A program made the position numbers and the translations under genes. This document shows, piece by piece, positions 1 to 5,373 of a stretch of DNA of 5,715 nucleotides (positions within the stretch are counted from its first letter, which is position 1; each line of letters begins with the position of its first letter). Location: NCBI GenBank assembly GCA_905479025.1, contig CAJQKX010000863.1:1-5715 (forward strand). Direction: 5' to 3'. Below the pieces are notes generated by a model, which saw only the letters and a list, made by a program, of their open reading frames with translations, was not told the origin of the DNA and made no database searches. This stretch comes from an uncultured Paraglaciecola sp. Lineage in GTDB: Bacteria; Pseudomonadota; Gammaproteobacteria; Enterobacterales; Alteromonadaceae.

Positions 1-82
1 TGTAGGCCAAAGCAGCTCCACCCACCGTGCATAGGTTTAACTCCGCCCATTTTAATTAGGGCCGTATCGCTTATTTTTTAAC

Positions 83-104
83 CAGCAGCTGAATTGAGCT
101 GCTG
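83..104. repeat. Perfect 8-bp hairpin, 6-nt loop
   Basis: CAGCAGCT and AGCTGCTG pair perfectly around GAATTG. A run of six T precedes it on the plus strand. No T-run follows it on either strand, so it is not a clear intrinsic terminator. It is followed by GTTAGCG, which looks like an integron core, but the whole structure is far too short for an attC. Confidence 0.45.
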
Positions 105-145
105 TTAGCGTCTTTAGGTTATCAATTAGTCACCGTGGGTTTGCT

Positions 146-249
146 GGAGATCCTTCGGCTCTGCTCGAGATGGCAGTAATCGGGTTCTTGGTGTTAAAAA
201 CAAGGCGCTCGATAAAAAGCCTGTCATCTCGAACGTATGTGAGAGATCT
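146..249. repeat. Inverted pair of short interspersed (REP-like) repeats
   Basis: The segment at 146-176 (GGAGATC...GCTCGAGATGGCAG) recurs in inverted orientation at 221-249 (CTGTCATCTCGAAC...GAGAGATCT). The reverse complement of the second copy shares the pattern AGATC-N(9-10)-GYTCGAGATGRCAG with the first. The second copy is itself partly self-complementary (ATCTC...GAGAT). Repeats built on 'GTCATCTCGAAC...GAGAGATCT' are scattered between genes in many proteobacterial genomes. That the two copies act as one element is inference. Confidence 0.5.
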
Positions 250-305
250 ACTATCAGCCCACTCAGACCCTCAGTAAACCCAACTAATAGACCCCTCGTC
301 GCTGC

Positions 306-349
306 GCTCTGTCGGGATGGCAGGTTTGGTTGGGCTCTGTCGGGAAGGC
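306..349 (+). repeat. Direct repeat pair GCTCTGTCGGGAWGGC
   Basis: Two 16-bp copies lie at 306-321 and 334-349. They match at 15 of 16 positions, differing only T/A before GGC. The preceding bases (TCGTCGCTGCGCTC) resemble the 'TCGCTGCGCTC' arm of another common intergenic repeat type. They are probably remnants of interspersed repeats, with no function visible. Confidence 0.4.
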
Positions 350-413
350 TCTTACAGCGGATTAAGTAAAAATACGTTGATCCAGAATAAGTATTAATTT
401 ATTGTTCTACCCT

Positions 414-428
414 CGTTAATGATTAACG
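414..428. repeat. Perfect 15-bp odd palindrome CGTTAAT-G-ATTAACG
   Basis: CGTTAAT (414-420) and ATTAACG (422-428) are exact reverse complements around a central G, in an AT-rich stretch. The shape is compatible with a dimeric repressor operator. No convincing promoter hexamers with correct spacing surround it, and the nearest confident gene starts 300 bp downstream. A regulatory role is therefore only a possibility. Confidence 0.3.
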
Positions 429-665
429 AATCATATATTTGCGTTTAGACCAAAGGAATGGTGATGACGACATTGCGAAACATCCTTTTTAAAATACTGT
501 GTAACAAAACAGTATCCCAGCTTATTTCTATAAATCATCGACAGCCCTCGAAAAAGTGCCCTGATAATCAAGCCGTGCACTTCAGGTTCGATGATTTTCC
601 ATATATAAATCAATCAGTTAAACAATCCAAAAATGCCCCTGATAACATATTACAAGGGCGCCCCG

Positions 666-700
666 ATAATAATTATTATGAGGCCGACAGGCCTCATAAT
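666..700. repeat. Strong hairpin next to the first cassette boundary
   Basis: An 11-bp perfect stem, ATTATGAGGCC (675-685) and GGCCTCATAAT (690-700), closes on the tetraloop GACA. Its left arm overlaps a perfect 14-bp palindrome, ATAATAATTATTAT (666-679). The hairpin ends 7 bp before the G/TT crossover at 707/708. It lacks the R''/L'' arm expected for a normal attC, so it may be a degraded attC, part of an attI-like site, or a hairpin that served as a secondary insertion site. No T-run follows, so it is a poor terminator. Confidence 0.45.
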
Positions 701-707
701 TAGGCTG

Positions 708-1872
708 TTAGATACCCCTAGAGATTATGAGAACACTTGGAATTATTGACGAAAATAGGCTCACGTTACTCCCCGATAAATATCGGGTTGTACATGAGTT
801 TTGCTTCTATCTTCATGACAAACTGGCACAAATGCTTGTCGAATACGATGCAAATCGAATACAAGATACCGTTTCCGACGCATTTGAAGAAGCTATTAAG
901 GGGCATGAAGAAAAATTCGAGGGTATAAATTTAATAGACCACATGAAAGAAAATGGGCTTACTGAACCTTACAAGCATCACCTAGTAAGTCATACGGTCA
1001 TGGCCTTAACTGCGGATATGCTGCATTTCATTTATGAAGCCTTAATTTGTCTCGAAAAAAGAAAATTTTCGGTTGCGTTTTCATTGCTGAGAAAGCCGCT
1101 AAAAGAGCATTTATTCTTTCTGTCATGGATTTTAGCTGACAAAGATGATTTTATTTCAAGATTCGAGTCAAATAACTACATTAGCTTTAATGGTGTCACA
1201 AAAGAGAAGCGAATTGAGATTATTGGTAAAGCCATTGATAAGCTACACGTCGAAGATGCTTTTGATGCGGAAACAATATGGAGTATGGTTTACTCCAAAA
1301 ACCATGAGAACGGGTTTGAACCAACATGGCAAAAAGCCACACATTTAACCACGTCGCAAGGAGAGCTTCTTAAAACCGAAGATTACACCTTAAACTTTAT
1401 CTTTGAATATGCCTTCGACGATTATTACTTTGAGTTTCTAGAGTCAAAATTACCCTATATTTTTCTATATGTTACCCAGGTAACGCTTGAGTCATTCAAT
1501 CGTATTCATTCCACCAATGAAAAAACAATATCTCATCTAATATTAACCATGATGGGATGTTACGAGGCATTGTTCTTAGACGGAAGAAGCTTAACTATTA
1601 GCCGTATGCTGCAAAAAGATCTTGGCTCTTTTCTCGACTGTTTACATTGCAATGAGAAATTAAAGATAAATAAAAAAAATGCACCGCCTTTGTATTTGCA
1701 TGAGTTTATTATGTGTGAAAGTTGCGGTCTTCGATCAGACTTTCCATTATATTGGCTCTTAGCTAAATCAAATATGAAATTCACAAAATTTTAGTACGGT
1801 GCACGGGGTATCTAACAAGTGGGTCAATGCGACTCCAAAAACCTGCGGTTTTTTCCGCACATTACCCAGGCG
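708..1872 (+). mobile_element. Integron gene cassette 1
   Basis: The cassette starts at the G/TT crossover of GTTAGATACCCC (707-718) and ends at the crossover in GGCG/TTATAC. Its first bases and the end of its body are a perfect 12-bp inverse match: GTTAGATACCCC against GGGGTATCTAAC (1805-1816). This is what an excised circular cassette requires when its attC re-forms. It carries a single plus-strand gene filling almost the whole unit, the usual cassette design. Its length is 1165 bp. Confidence 0.88.
727..1794 (+). CDS. Unrecognised cassette protein with C-terminal zinc-ribbon-like CxxC pairs
   Basis: This 355-aa predicted soluble protein belongs to no family I can name with confidence. The central part (about residues 90-140) is helical and contains SLLRKPLKEHLFFL. 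There R122 and H128 form an Rx5H spacing like that of HEPN-fold RNases, but the residue after Arg is Lys rather than the usual Asn or Asp, so the match is weak. The C-terminus has two cysteine pairs, C305-x2-C308 and C330-x2-C333 (LDCLHC and IMCESC), spaced like a zinc ribbon. No signal peptide is evident. The ATG lies 19 bp inside the cassette, with only a weak purine stretch (AGAGA) ahead of it. The stop is 16 bp before the attC. The gene is AT-rich with no frameshift. Its position beside a Thoeris cassette makes a defence role possible, which is inference only. Confidence 0.85.
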   Translation: MRTLGIIDENRLTLLPDKYRVVHEFCFYLHDKLAQMLVEYDANRIQDTVSDAFEEAIKGHEEKFEGINLIDHMKENGLTEPYKHHLVSHTVMALTADMLHFIYEALICLEKRKFSVAFSLLRKPLKEHLFFLSWILADKDDFISRFESNNYISFNGVTKEKRIEIIGKAIDKLHVEDAFDAETIWSMVYSKNHENGFEPTWQKATHLTTSQGELLKTEDYTLNFIFEYAFDDYYFEFLESKLPYIFLYVTQVTLESFNRIHSTNEKTISHLILTMMGCYEALFLDGRSLTISRMLQKDLGSFLDCLHCNEKLKINKKNAPPLYLHEFIMCESCGLRSDFPLYWLLAKSNMKFTKF

Positions 1873-1878
1873 TTATAC
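1810..1878 (+). other. attC site of cassette 1
   Basis: The R'' core ATCTAAC (1810-1816) and the R' core GTTATAC (1872-1878) bound an imperfect palindrome. TGGGT near the 5' side pairs with ACCCA near the 3' side, with further pairing inward (AATGCG region against CGCACATT). At the tip AAAAACC (1837-1843) pairs with GGTTTTT (1847-1853) around a TGC loop. Extrahelical bases and a structured tip are the hallmarks used by integron integrase on the folded bottom strand. The AT-rich tip followed by T might also weaken transcription read-through, which is unproven. Crossover falls between 1872 and 1873. Confidence 0.85.
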
Positions 1879-1907
1879 GCGCAGTGTTGCTGCTACATCC
1901 TAATCAT

Positions 1908-1912
1908 AAGGA
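1908..1912 (+). promoter_or_regulatory. Ribosome binding site that sets the thsA TTG start
   Basis: AAGGA lies 8 nt before TTG at 1921. An in-frame GTG at 1819 would extend the protein by 34 residues, but it lies within the attC stem and has no Shine-Dalgarno. The TTG start also puts the SIR2 Gly-rich motif about 28 residues from the N-terminus, as in known ThsA. I therefore choose 1921. Confidence 0.75.
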
Positions 1913-1920
1913 ATACACTC

Positions 1921-3375
1921 TTGACGAAAAAAGAAAGAGATAAAGCCAGATTAATTAATGAGATTTTGGATGCTATTGATAGTAGAAATCTCGCGATATT
2001 TGCTGGAGCTGGCCTGTCTATTCCAGCTGGATACGTTAATTGGAAGCAGTTGTTGCAGCCCATTGCGGATGAGCTAGATCTAGATATCGAGAAAGAAGAG
2101 AGCAACTTAGTTCAATTGGCCCAGTATCACTGCAATGTTAATCAATCAAACAGAGGCAAGATAAACCAATTATTAGTTAATGAGTTCTCGCAGCGGGAAA
2201 AGCTTACTAAAAACCATCAAATTTTGGCGCGTCTACCAGTAGATACATTCTGGACAACAAATTACGACAAGATGATTGAGTCAGCTCTCTCAGATGCCGG
2301 CAAGATTCCTGATGTTAAATACAGTAATAAACAATTAGCATTTACCGTACCCAAGAGAGATGCGATTGTTTATAAAATGCACGGAGATGTAGATCATCCT
2401 AGTGAAGCAATTCTAACGAAAGATGACTATGAAAGTTATCATGTGACCATGCAGCCTTTTTTAAATGCACTGAGCGGCGACTTAATTTCAAAGACGTTTC
2501 TATTTTTAGGGTTTAGTTTTACAGACCCTAATCTTGACTACATTCTTAGTCGAGTTCGAATTGCGTATAGCAAAGATCAGAGACCGCATTACTGTCTGCT
2601 GAAGAACCTTGAGAAAGAGAAAGACGAAAGTGAAGCAGACTTTGAATACAGGCAAAGAAAGCAAGAGTTATTCATTCAAGATTTACTTCGATTTGGAATT
2701 AAGTCGGTTATGCTTGATGAATATAGCGAAGTCACGGAGATTCTTCAGGAATTAGAAATTAAGATAAAGTCAAAATCAATTTTCATCTCCGGTGCTGCTA
2801 GCGATTACGCCCCATACGAGAAAATTGATTCGGAAAAATTTGTTTATGAGCTAAGTAAAGATCTAATTGCAAATGACTATCGAGTGGTATCGGGGTTTGG
2901 TTTGGGGATAGGAAGTTCTGTTATATCTGGTGCCCTAGAGTCTATTTACATGAGCGGGCATAAATTAGACGATGATCAGCTTTTGTTGAGGCCATTTCCT
3001 CAAAATCAAGTTGGAGAGTTGGATTTGAAGCTACTTTGGCGAAAGTATAGAGATGATATGATCTCTTATGCTGGCATAGCAATTTTTATATTTGGCAACA
3101 AGCTTGTTAACGATCAGATCCTTTTGTCAGATGGAATGAAAGAAGAATATGAAATAGCTAAAAACCAGGGTGTTTTCGTAGTGCCAGTTGGTGCTACCGG
3201 TTATATGGCTGAAAAGTTATGGGTTGAGCTAAAAGAGAGTATTGAATCTGGTGCACTGTCGTTTCCCGAAAAAATTAAAGTGGCGCTACTGTCACTGGGT
3301 GATAAGAGCATGAACTTGGAGAACATCAAAAAGATAATTTTAGATATCGTCACGAACATAAGCAAAGGAGTTTGA
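1921..3375 (+). CDS. thsA: ThsA, SIR2-SLOG NAD hydrolase effector of Thoeris defence
   Basis: This cytoplasmic effector is 484 aa from the TTG start. Residues ~15-275 form a SIR2-like NADase: Gly-rich FAGAGLSIPAG (27-37), TTNYD with the probable catalytic N114, and YKMHGDVD with H154. FLGFSFTDPN (195-204) is also typical of SIR2 defence proteins. Residues ~285-480 form a SLOG nucleotide-sensor domain beginning FISGAASDYAPYE and including SGFGLGIGSS (324-333). The SIR2-SLOG order and length match known ThsA (about 476 aa in Bacillus cereus, where from memory N112 and H152 are catalytic). Candidate ligand residues are R377, K394 and E409, which line up at a constant offset with the Bacillus residues I recall. 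In the known mechanism, a cyclic ADP-ribose isomer made by ThsB binds SLOG, unleashing NAD depletion and abortive infection. It overlaps neither neighbour: thsB starts after a 1-bp gap. All key residues appear intact. Confidence 0.93.
   Translation: MTKKERDKARLINEILDAIDSRNLAIFAGAGLSIPAGYVNWKQLLQPIADELDLDIEKEESNLVQLAQYHCNVNQSNRGKINQLLVNEFSQREKLTKNHQILARLPVDTFWTTNYDKMIESALSDAGKIPDVKYSNKQLAFTVPKRDAIVYKMHGDVDHPSEAILTKDDYESYHVTMQPFLNALSGDLISKTFLFLGFSFTDPNLDYILSRVRIAYSKDQRPHYCLLKNLEKEKDESEADFEYRQRKQELFIQDLLRFGIKSVMLDEYSEVTEILQELEIKIKSKSIFISGAASDYAPYEKIDSEKFVYELSKDLIANDYRVVSGFGLGIGSSVISGALESIYMSGHKLDDDQLLLRPFPQNQVGELDLKLLWRKYRDDMISYAGIAIFIFGNKLVNDQILLSDGMKEEYEIAKNQGVFVVPVGATGYMAEKLWVELKESIESGALSFPEKIKVALLSLGDKSMNLENIKKIILDIVTNISKGV
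3364..3370 (+). promoter_or_regulatory. Strong Shine-Dalgarno for thsB inside the thsA end
   Basis: AAAGGAG lies 6 nt before the thsB ATG and within the last codons of thsA. With the stop and start only 1 bp apart, this implies translational coupling or at least co-transcription of effector and sensor. Confidence 0.8.
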
Positions 3376-3376
3376 T

Positions 3377-3817
3377 ATGGGTAGGAAAGTATTTTTTAGC
3401 TTTAAATACAAAGATGTTTCTCGGTCTATGGTGGTAAGAAATAGCTGGGTAACTCAAGGGAAGGAAGCAGCTGGATTTATTGATAAGGCTGAGTTTGAAG
3501 AAGTAAAAAAGAAAGGTGATACAGCTATTCGAAGCTGGATTGATAAGCAACTTGAGGGCACGACGGTTACTGTTGTTTTGGTGGGTGAAAAAACCTGCAG
3601 CAGTCGCTGGGTAAAATATGAAATTGAAGAGAGTATTAAGCGCGGAAATGGCCTTTTAGGGATAGACATTAGCAAAATAAAAAACCTGCAAGGAGAGACA
3701 TCTGAACGTTGTGGTGAAATCCCTAAAGGTTACAAGTTTTATCTTTGGAATAAGGATGATGGATACAAAAATATGGGAGATTGGATTGAAAAAGCAGCAA
3801 AAGATGCGGGTAAGTAA
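3377..3817 (+). CDS. thsB: ThsB, TIR-like cyclic ADP-ribose isomer synthase of Thoeris
   Basis: This 146-aa protein is of the MTH538/DUF1863 TIR-like type. Diagnostic stretches are KVFFSFKYKDVSRSMVVRNS at the N-terminus (first strand and loop), then GFIDKAEFEEVKKKGD (33-48), RSWIDKQLEGTTVTVVLVG (52-70), RWVKYEIEESI (77-87) and NGLLGIDIS (91-99). The conserved glutamate of the 'KYEI' helix (E82), or nearby E84/E85, is the likely catalytic residue. In characterised Thoeris, ThsB responds to phage infection and converts NAD to a signalling cyclic ADP-ribose isomer that activates ThsA. It is at the short end for the family but carries the whole domain, with no truncation seen. It is the second gene of a tight two-gene operon within one cassette. 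The stop is 5 bp before the attC. Confidence 0.92.
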   Translation: MGRKVFFSFKYKDVSRSMVVRNSWVTQGKEAAGFIDKAEFEEVKKKGDTAIRSWIDKQLEGTTVTVVLVGEKTCSSRWVKYEIEESIKRGNGLLGIDISKIKNLQGETSERCGEIPKGYKFYLWNKDDGYKNMGDWIEKAAKDAGK

Positions 3818-3821
3818 AAGC

Positions 3822-3893
3822 GTATAACAAGGCGCTGCTGTCGGACAAATTTTCCGCTGCGCTCCAAATTTGCCGCAGAGCGCGGCGTTAGGC
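3822..3893 (+). other. attC site of cassette 2
   Basis: R'' GTATAAC (3822-3828) and R' GTTAGGC (3887-3893) flank a 72-bp imperfect palindrome. The outer arms GGCGCTGCTGTCGG and CCGCAGAGCGC pair with unpaired extra bases. The inner arms CAAATTT (3846-3852) and AAATTTG (3866-3872) pair perfectly. The crossover is between 3887 and 3888. The arms are GC-rich and the sequence differs from the cassette 1 attC, so the array is not made of near-identical sites like the Vibrio cholerae repeats. Confidence 0.92.
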
Positions 3894-4781
3894 ATGCCGA
3901 GGAATTCAGCAGAAGTGGAAACTAAAAAGCGTGAGTGGCATGGCATTCATCACTCTTGGAATTATCACCCTCAAGCATTTCGCTGGTCGGGAGAGATGAT
4001 CGGCGGAATTAATTTGTTGCCGATTGCAACAGATATGCGTGCCTGGATGATGCAGAAAGGGCATCTATCTCTTATGCCTGACCAAGAAGCACCAGACAAT
4101 AATGGCTTTACGAACCCCTATACGAAAAGTGGCGTTACTTTATCTCTTCTTATGAGCAGGGTTATTAACCAATCTCACGCCTATGCAAATGGAGATGAAC
4201 CTAGCCATGATGAAGTGGATTCAGAAATTGAAAGGCTCCGTCTGTACAATGAAGTGCTTTTATATTCTGCAAGGCTATGTGAAGTGGCAATTAAGCAGCT
4301 TCTCTACTGCACGCAGATAACGGAATCAAGATATGGACGAATGGCATTAGGCCAATTGCTAGAGTCACCCTGCCCAACCTGTAAACGAGCAAACGGCAAA
4401 GAGCCTCATCTCGTATCCTTAATTGGCACTTTGGCACATCCTTATCATTTGTGCCCAGAGTTTGAGCATTGCGCCATGGATCATATGGATCTCGTAAATA
4501 AATTGAGAAACACCCAAGCAGCTCACTCGGGAATTCAAGAGTTGAATGTAAGAACATCAGAAATTTCTAGATCAGATCTACAGGAAGAGAGTAGCGATAT
4601 ACTTAACGGGTTTCTTCATATGCTTTCTCACGTTGAAGATCTTGAGCAAAACATATTGCGAGATTTAGAGGATAAAGCTAACGCTATTAATCTCCTTAAA
4701 GTCGATGGTCTTAAACCTGAGCAATGTAACTTTAACTTGGTTCCGGGTGAGAAGTTTGTATTTCATCCTGAGCAATTGTAA
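3888..4781 (+). mobile_element. Integron cassette 3, 3' attC missing
   Basis: A third cassette must start at TTAGGC just after the cassette 2 attC, and its gene starts 6 bp later, as is common. A complete cassette should end with an attC whose R'' is GCCTAAC. I find no such core and no attC-like palindrome in the ~900 bp after the gene. Either the attC was deleted with the downstream array, or it has decayed. The 3' limit given here is simply the gene's stop codon. Confidence 0.6.
3894..4781 (+). CDS. HEPN-like cassette protein with Cys/His-rich centre
   Basis: This is a 295-aa protein, mostly helical, of no family I can name firmly. Residues ~110-140 form an amphipathic helix (YNEVLLYSARLCEVAIKQLL), as in HEPN/DUF4145-type folds. 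Further on, KLRNTQAAHSG gives R205-N206-x4-H211, an RN-x4-H form of the HEPN RNase motif. Between them lies a possible metal site: C160-x2-C163 (PCPTCKR), then H182, H185, C187, H192 and C193 (AHPYHLCPEFEHC). A HEPN ribonuclease or toxin-like role is thus plausible, but it rests on motif shape only. The ATG at 3894 is 6 bp inside the cassette with no Shine-Dalgarno. An in-frame GTG at 3912 is an alternative start. An upstream extension into the attC is unlikely. The C-terminus (~240-295) is acidic and ends at TAA with no attC behind it. Confidence 0.82.
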   Translation: MPRNSAEVETKKREWHGIHHSWNYHPQAFRWSGEMIGGINLLPIATDMRAWMMQKGHLSLMPDQEAPDNNGFTNPYTKSGVTLSLLMSRVINQSHAYANGDEPSHDEVDSEIERLRLYNEVLLYSARLCEVAIKQLLYCTQITESRYGRMALGQLLESPCPTCKRANGKEPHLVSLIGTLAHPYHLCPEFEHCAMDHMDLVNKLRNTQAAHSGIQELNVRTSEISRSDLQEESSDILNGFLHMLSHVEDLEQNILRDLEDKANAINLLKVDGLKPEQCNFNLVPGEKFVFHPEQL

Positions 4782-5043
4782 TCCCCTCACAAATTAACTG
4801 AGATTTTAAGTAGAGTATTCTCGTAACCGATACGCATGAGACGGACTTTCCCCTTCGATACGCGATCGACGACATGACCTGTTCAGTGTTGAAGGATATT
4901 TCTAGCTTAAACCAATTGAGACAAAAACGTCTTTGCTGGCACAATCGTCGGTTTGTCCAACGTGAAGATATCTTGGTCTACGTAGTCGCCATCCATTGCA
5001 ACTTGAAATACATGTTTTAATAAAAGTTGAGGGCGGGATGAAC
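4782..5043. other. Degraded sequence after cassette 3
   Basis: No intact gene and no attC is visible. Apart from the minus-strand fragment at 4907-4996, translations are broken by stops. One minus-strand frame starting near 4838 begins MRIGY, like serine resolvases, but diverges at once and ends after 16 residues, so it is probably chance. The region probably marks a deletion or recombination joint between the cassette array and older flanking DNA. Confidence 0.5.
4907..4996 (-). pseudogene. Unidentified minus-strand coding fragment
   Basis: A minus-strand frame is open from 5086 to a stop at 4907 (59 codons plus stop). Its last 29 residues, from the only ATG, read MDGDYVDQDIFTLDK then PTIVPAKTFLSQLV. 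They have protein-like composition, while the first part runs through the RAYT-associated repeat and looks non-coding. It is probably the tail of a lost gene, or a tiny standalone gene. I do not recognise the family, and there is no ribosome binding site before the ATG. Confidence 0.3.
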
Positions 5044-5373
5044 GGGGTCGGACCCGCGTAAGCGATTGAAATATATATAAAAGTGTCTAGTAAATCCGCT
5101 TGTTTAGAGCTTAAAGGCCTCTTTTTTAGGGATAAATACAGGCTTTAAGGAGAAAACTAAATGCGTCGCGCAAACAGATAGTTTATTCCGAGCCATGCAT
5201 GGCATATCACACATCGTTGCCACGCAATAACAAGAAGGGCTGTATAGGATGAGAGAGCGAAGAGCCTCTTATATTTGAAATTTTGATGCCAAAAGCAGTT
5301 CTTTAAGCAACTGTAGCGGCCTGATTTTGGATGAAAGCATAATAAAATCAATTGGTTGTTTGGGCCCGACCCC
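5044..5373 (+). mobile_element. Relic RAYT element flanked by inverted repeats
   Basis: GGGGTCGGACCC (5044-5055) and GGGCCCGACCCC (5362-5373) are inverted repeats matching at 11 of 12 positions. They flank the start region of a REP-associated tyrosine transposase. The left copy is itself a small palindrome (GGGTC-G-GACCC). RAYT genes are commonly bordered by GGGGTCGGACC-type palindromes. At about 330 bp the unit has lost nearly all of the transposase and could only move, if at all, using a transposase made elsewhere. Confidence 0.6.
5161..5223 (+). pseudogene. RAYT (IS200-like) transposase, N-terminal remnant with amber stop
   Basis: Translation gives MRRANR-stop-FIPSHAWHITHRCH, which matches the conserved beginning of REP-associated Y1 transposases (typically M-x-RANR-[HY]-F-x-PGx-x-WHITHRCH). 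Intact proteins of this type rearrange single-stranded REP hairpins through an HUH-type active site and a catalytic tyrosine. Here codon 7 is TAG where His or Tyr is expected. After CH the match ends and several stops follow in all frames, so the HUH motif and tyrosine are gone. A good Shine-Dalgarno, AAGGAG (5147-5152), remains 8 nt before the ATG. An imperfect hairpin (TTAAAGGCCT...AGGCTTTAA, about 5111-5149) overlaps it. The gene is dead. The family call rests on the WHITHRCH stretch. Confidence 0.7.

Larger units (their letters stand above)
1..707. other. Left flank of the cassette array, no convincing gene
   Basis: I see no credible gene here. Short open frames on both strands lack a ribosome binding site and have low-complexity or unprotein-like translations. 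The stretch holds a small hairpin (83-104), an inverted pair of interspersed repeats (146-249), a direct repeat pair (306-349), a perfect palindrome (414-428) and a strong hairpin (675-700) just before the first cassette boundary. No integron integrase is encoded within these 700 bases. A divergent intI would normally sit next to the first cassette, so cassette 1 is probably not the first cassette of an intact integron. Alternatively, this may be a gene-less cassette or a degraded flank. Confidence 0.6.
1873..3887 (+). mobile_element. Integron gene cassette 2, carrying thsA-thsB
   Basis: The cassette begins with TTATACGC after the attC of cassette 1 and ends at the crossover in the next attC. 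GTTATACGC (1872-1880) is the exact inverse complement of GCGTATAAC (3820-3828), which confirms these two ends belong to one unit. At 2015 bp and two genes it is larger than a typical one-gene cassette. Only 48 bp separate the boundary from the first start codon. I see no clear promoter in them, so expression may depend on upstream transcription. Confidence 0.88.

Noticed and set aside
1..50. Minus-strand ATG at 50 with a frame running off the left edge
   Set aside because: Only 16 codons are visible, there is no Shine-Dalgarno and no match to a known start, so it is too little to call.
33..110. Possible attC using GTTTAAC-like and GTTAGCG cores
   Set aside because: The two cores are not complementary and the sequence between them does not fold into attC arms.
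474..501. TTGCGA-16 bp-TACTGT as a promoter for the array
   Set aside because: Both hexamers are poor and many such matches are expected in AT-rich sequence. It lies over 200 bp from the first gene.
431..613. 60-aa minus-strand open frame
   Set aside because: It overlaps the equally weak plus-strand frame, has no ribosome binding site or family features, and does not resemble an integrase.
458..703. 81-aa plus-strand open frame before cassette 1
   Set aside because: No Shine-Dalgarno, no recognisable motif, and its end runs through the hairpin at 675-700. It looks like chance in AT-rich DNA.
1837..1854. AAAAACC-TGC-GGTTTTTT hairpin as an intrinsic terminator
   Set aside because: The stem is AU-rich with few GC pairs, and it is fully explained as the tip of the attC. 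Partial attenuation remains possible.
4790..4838. MRIGY start of a serine resolvase on the minus strand
   Set aside because: Only five residues match, the next residues diverge and a stop comes after 16 codons. Chance is the simpler explanation.
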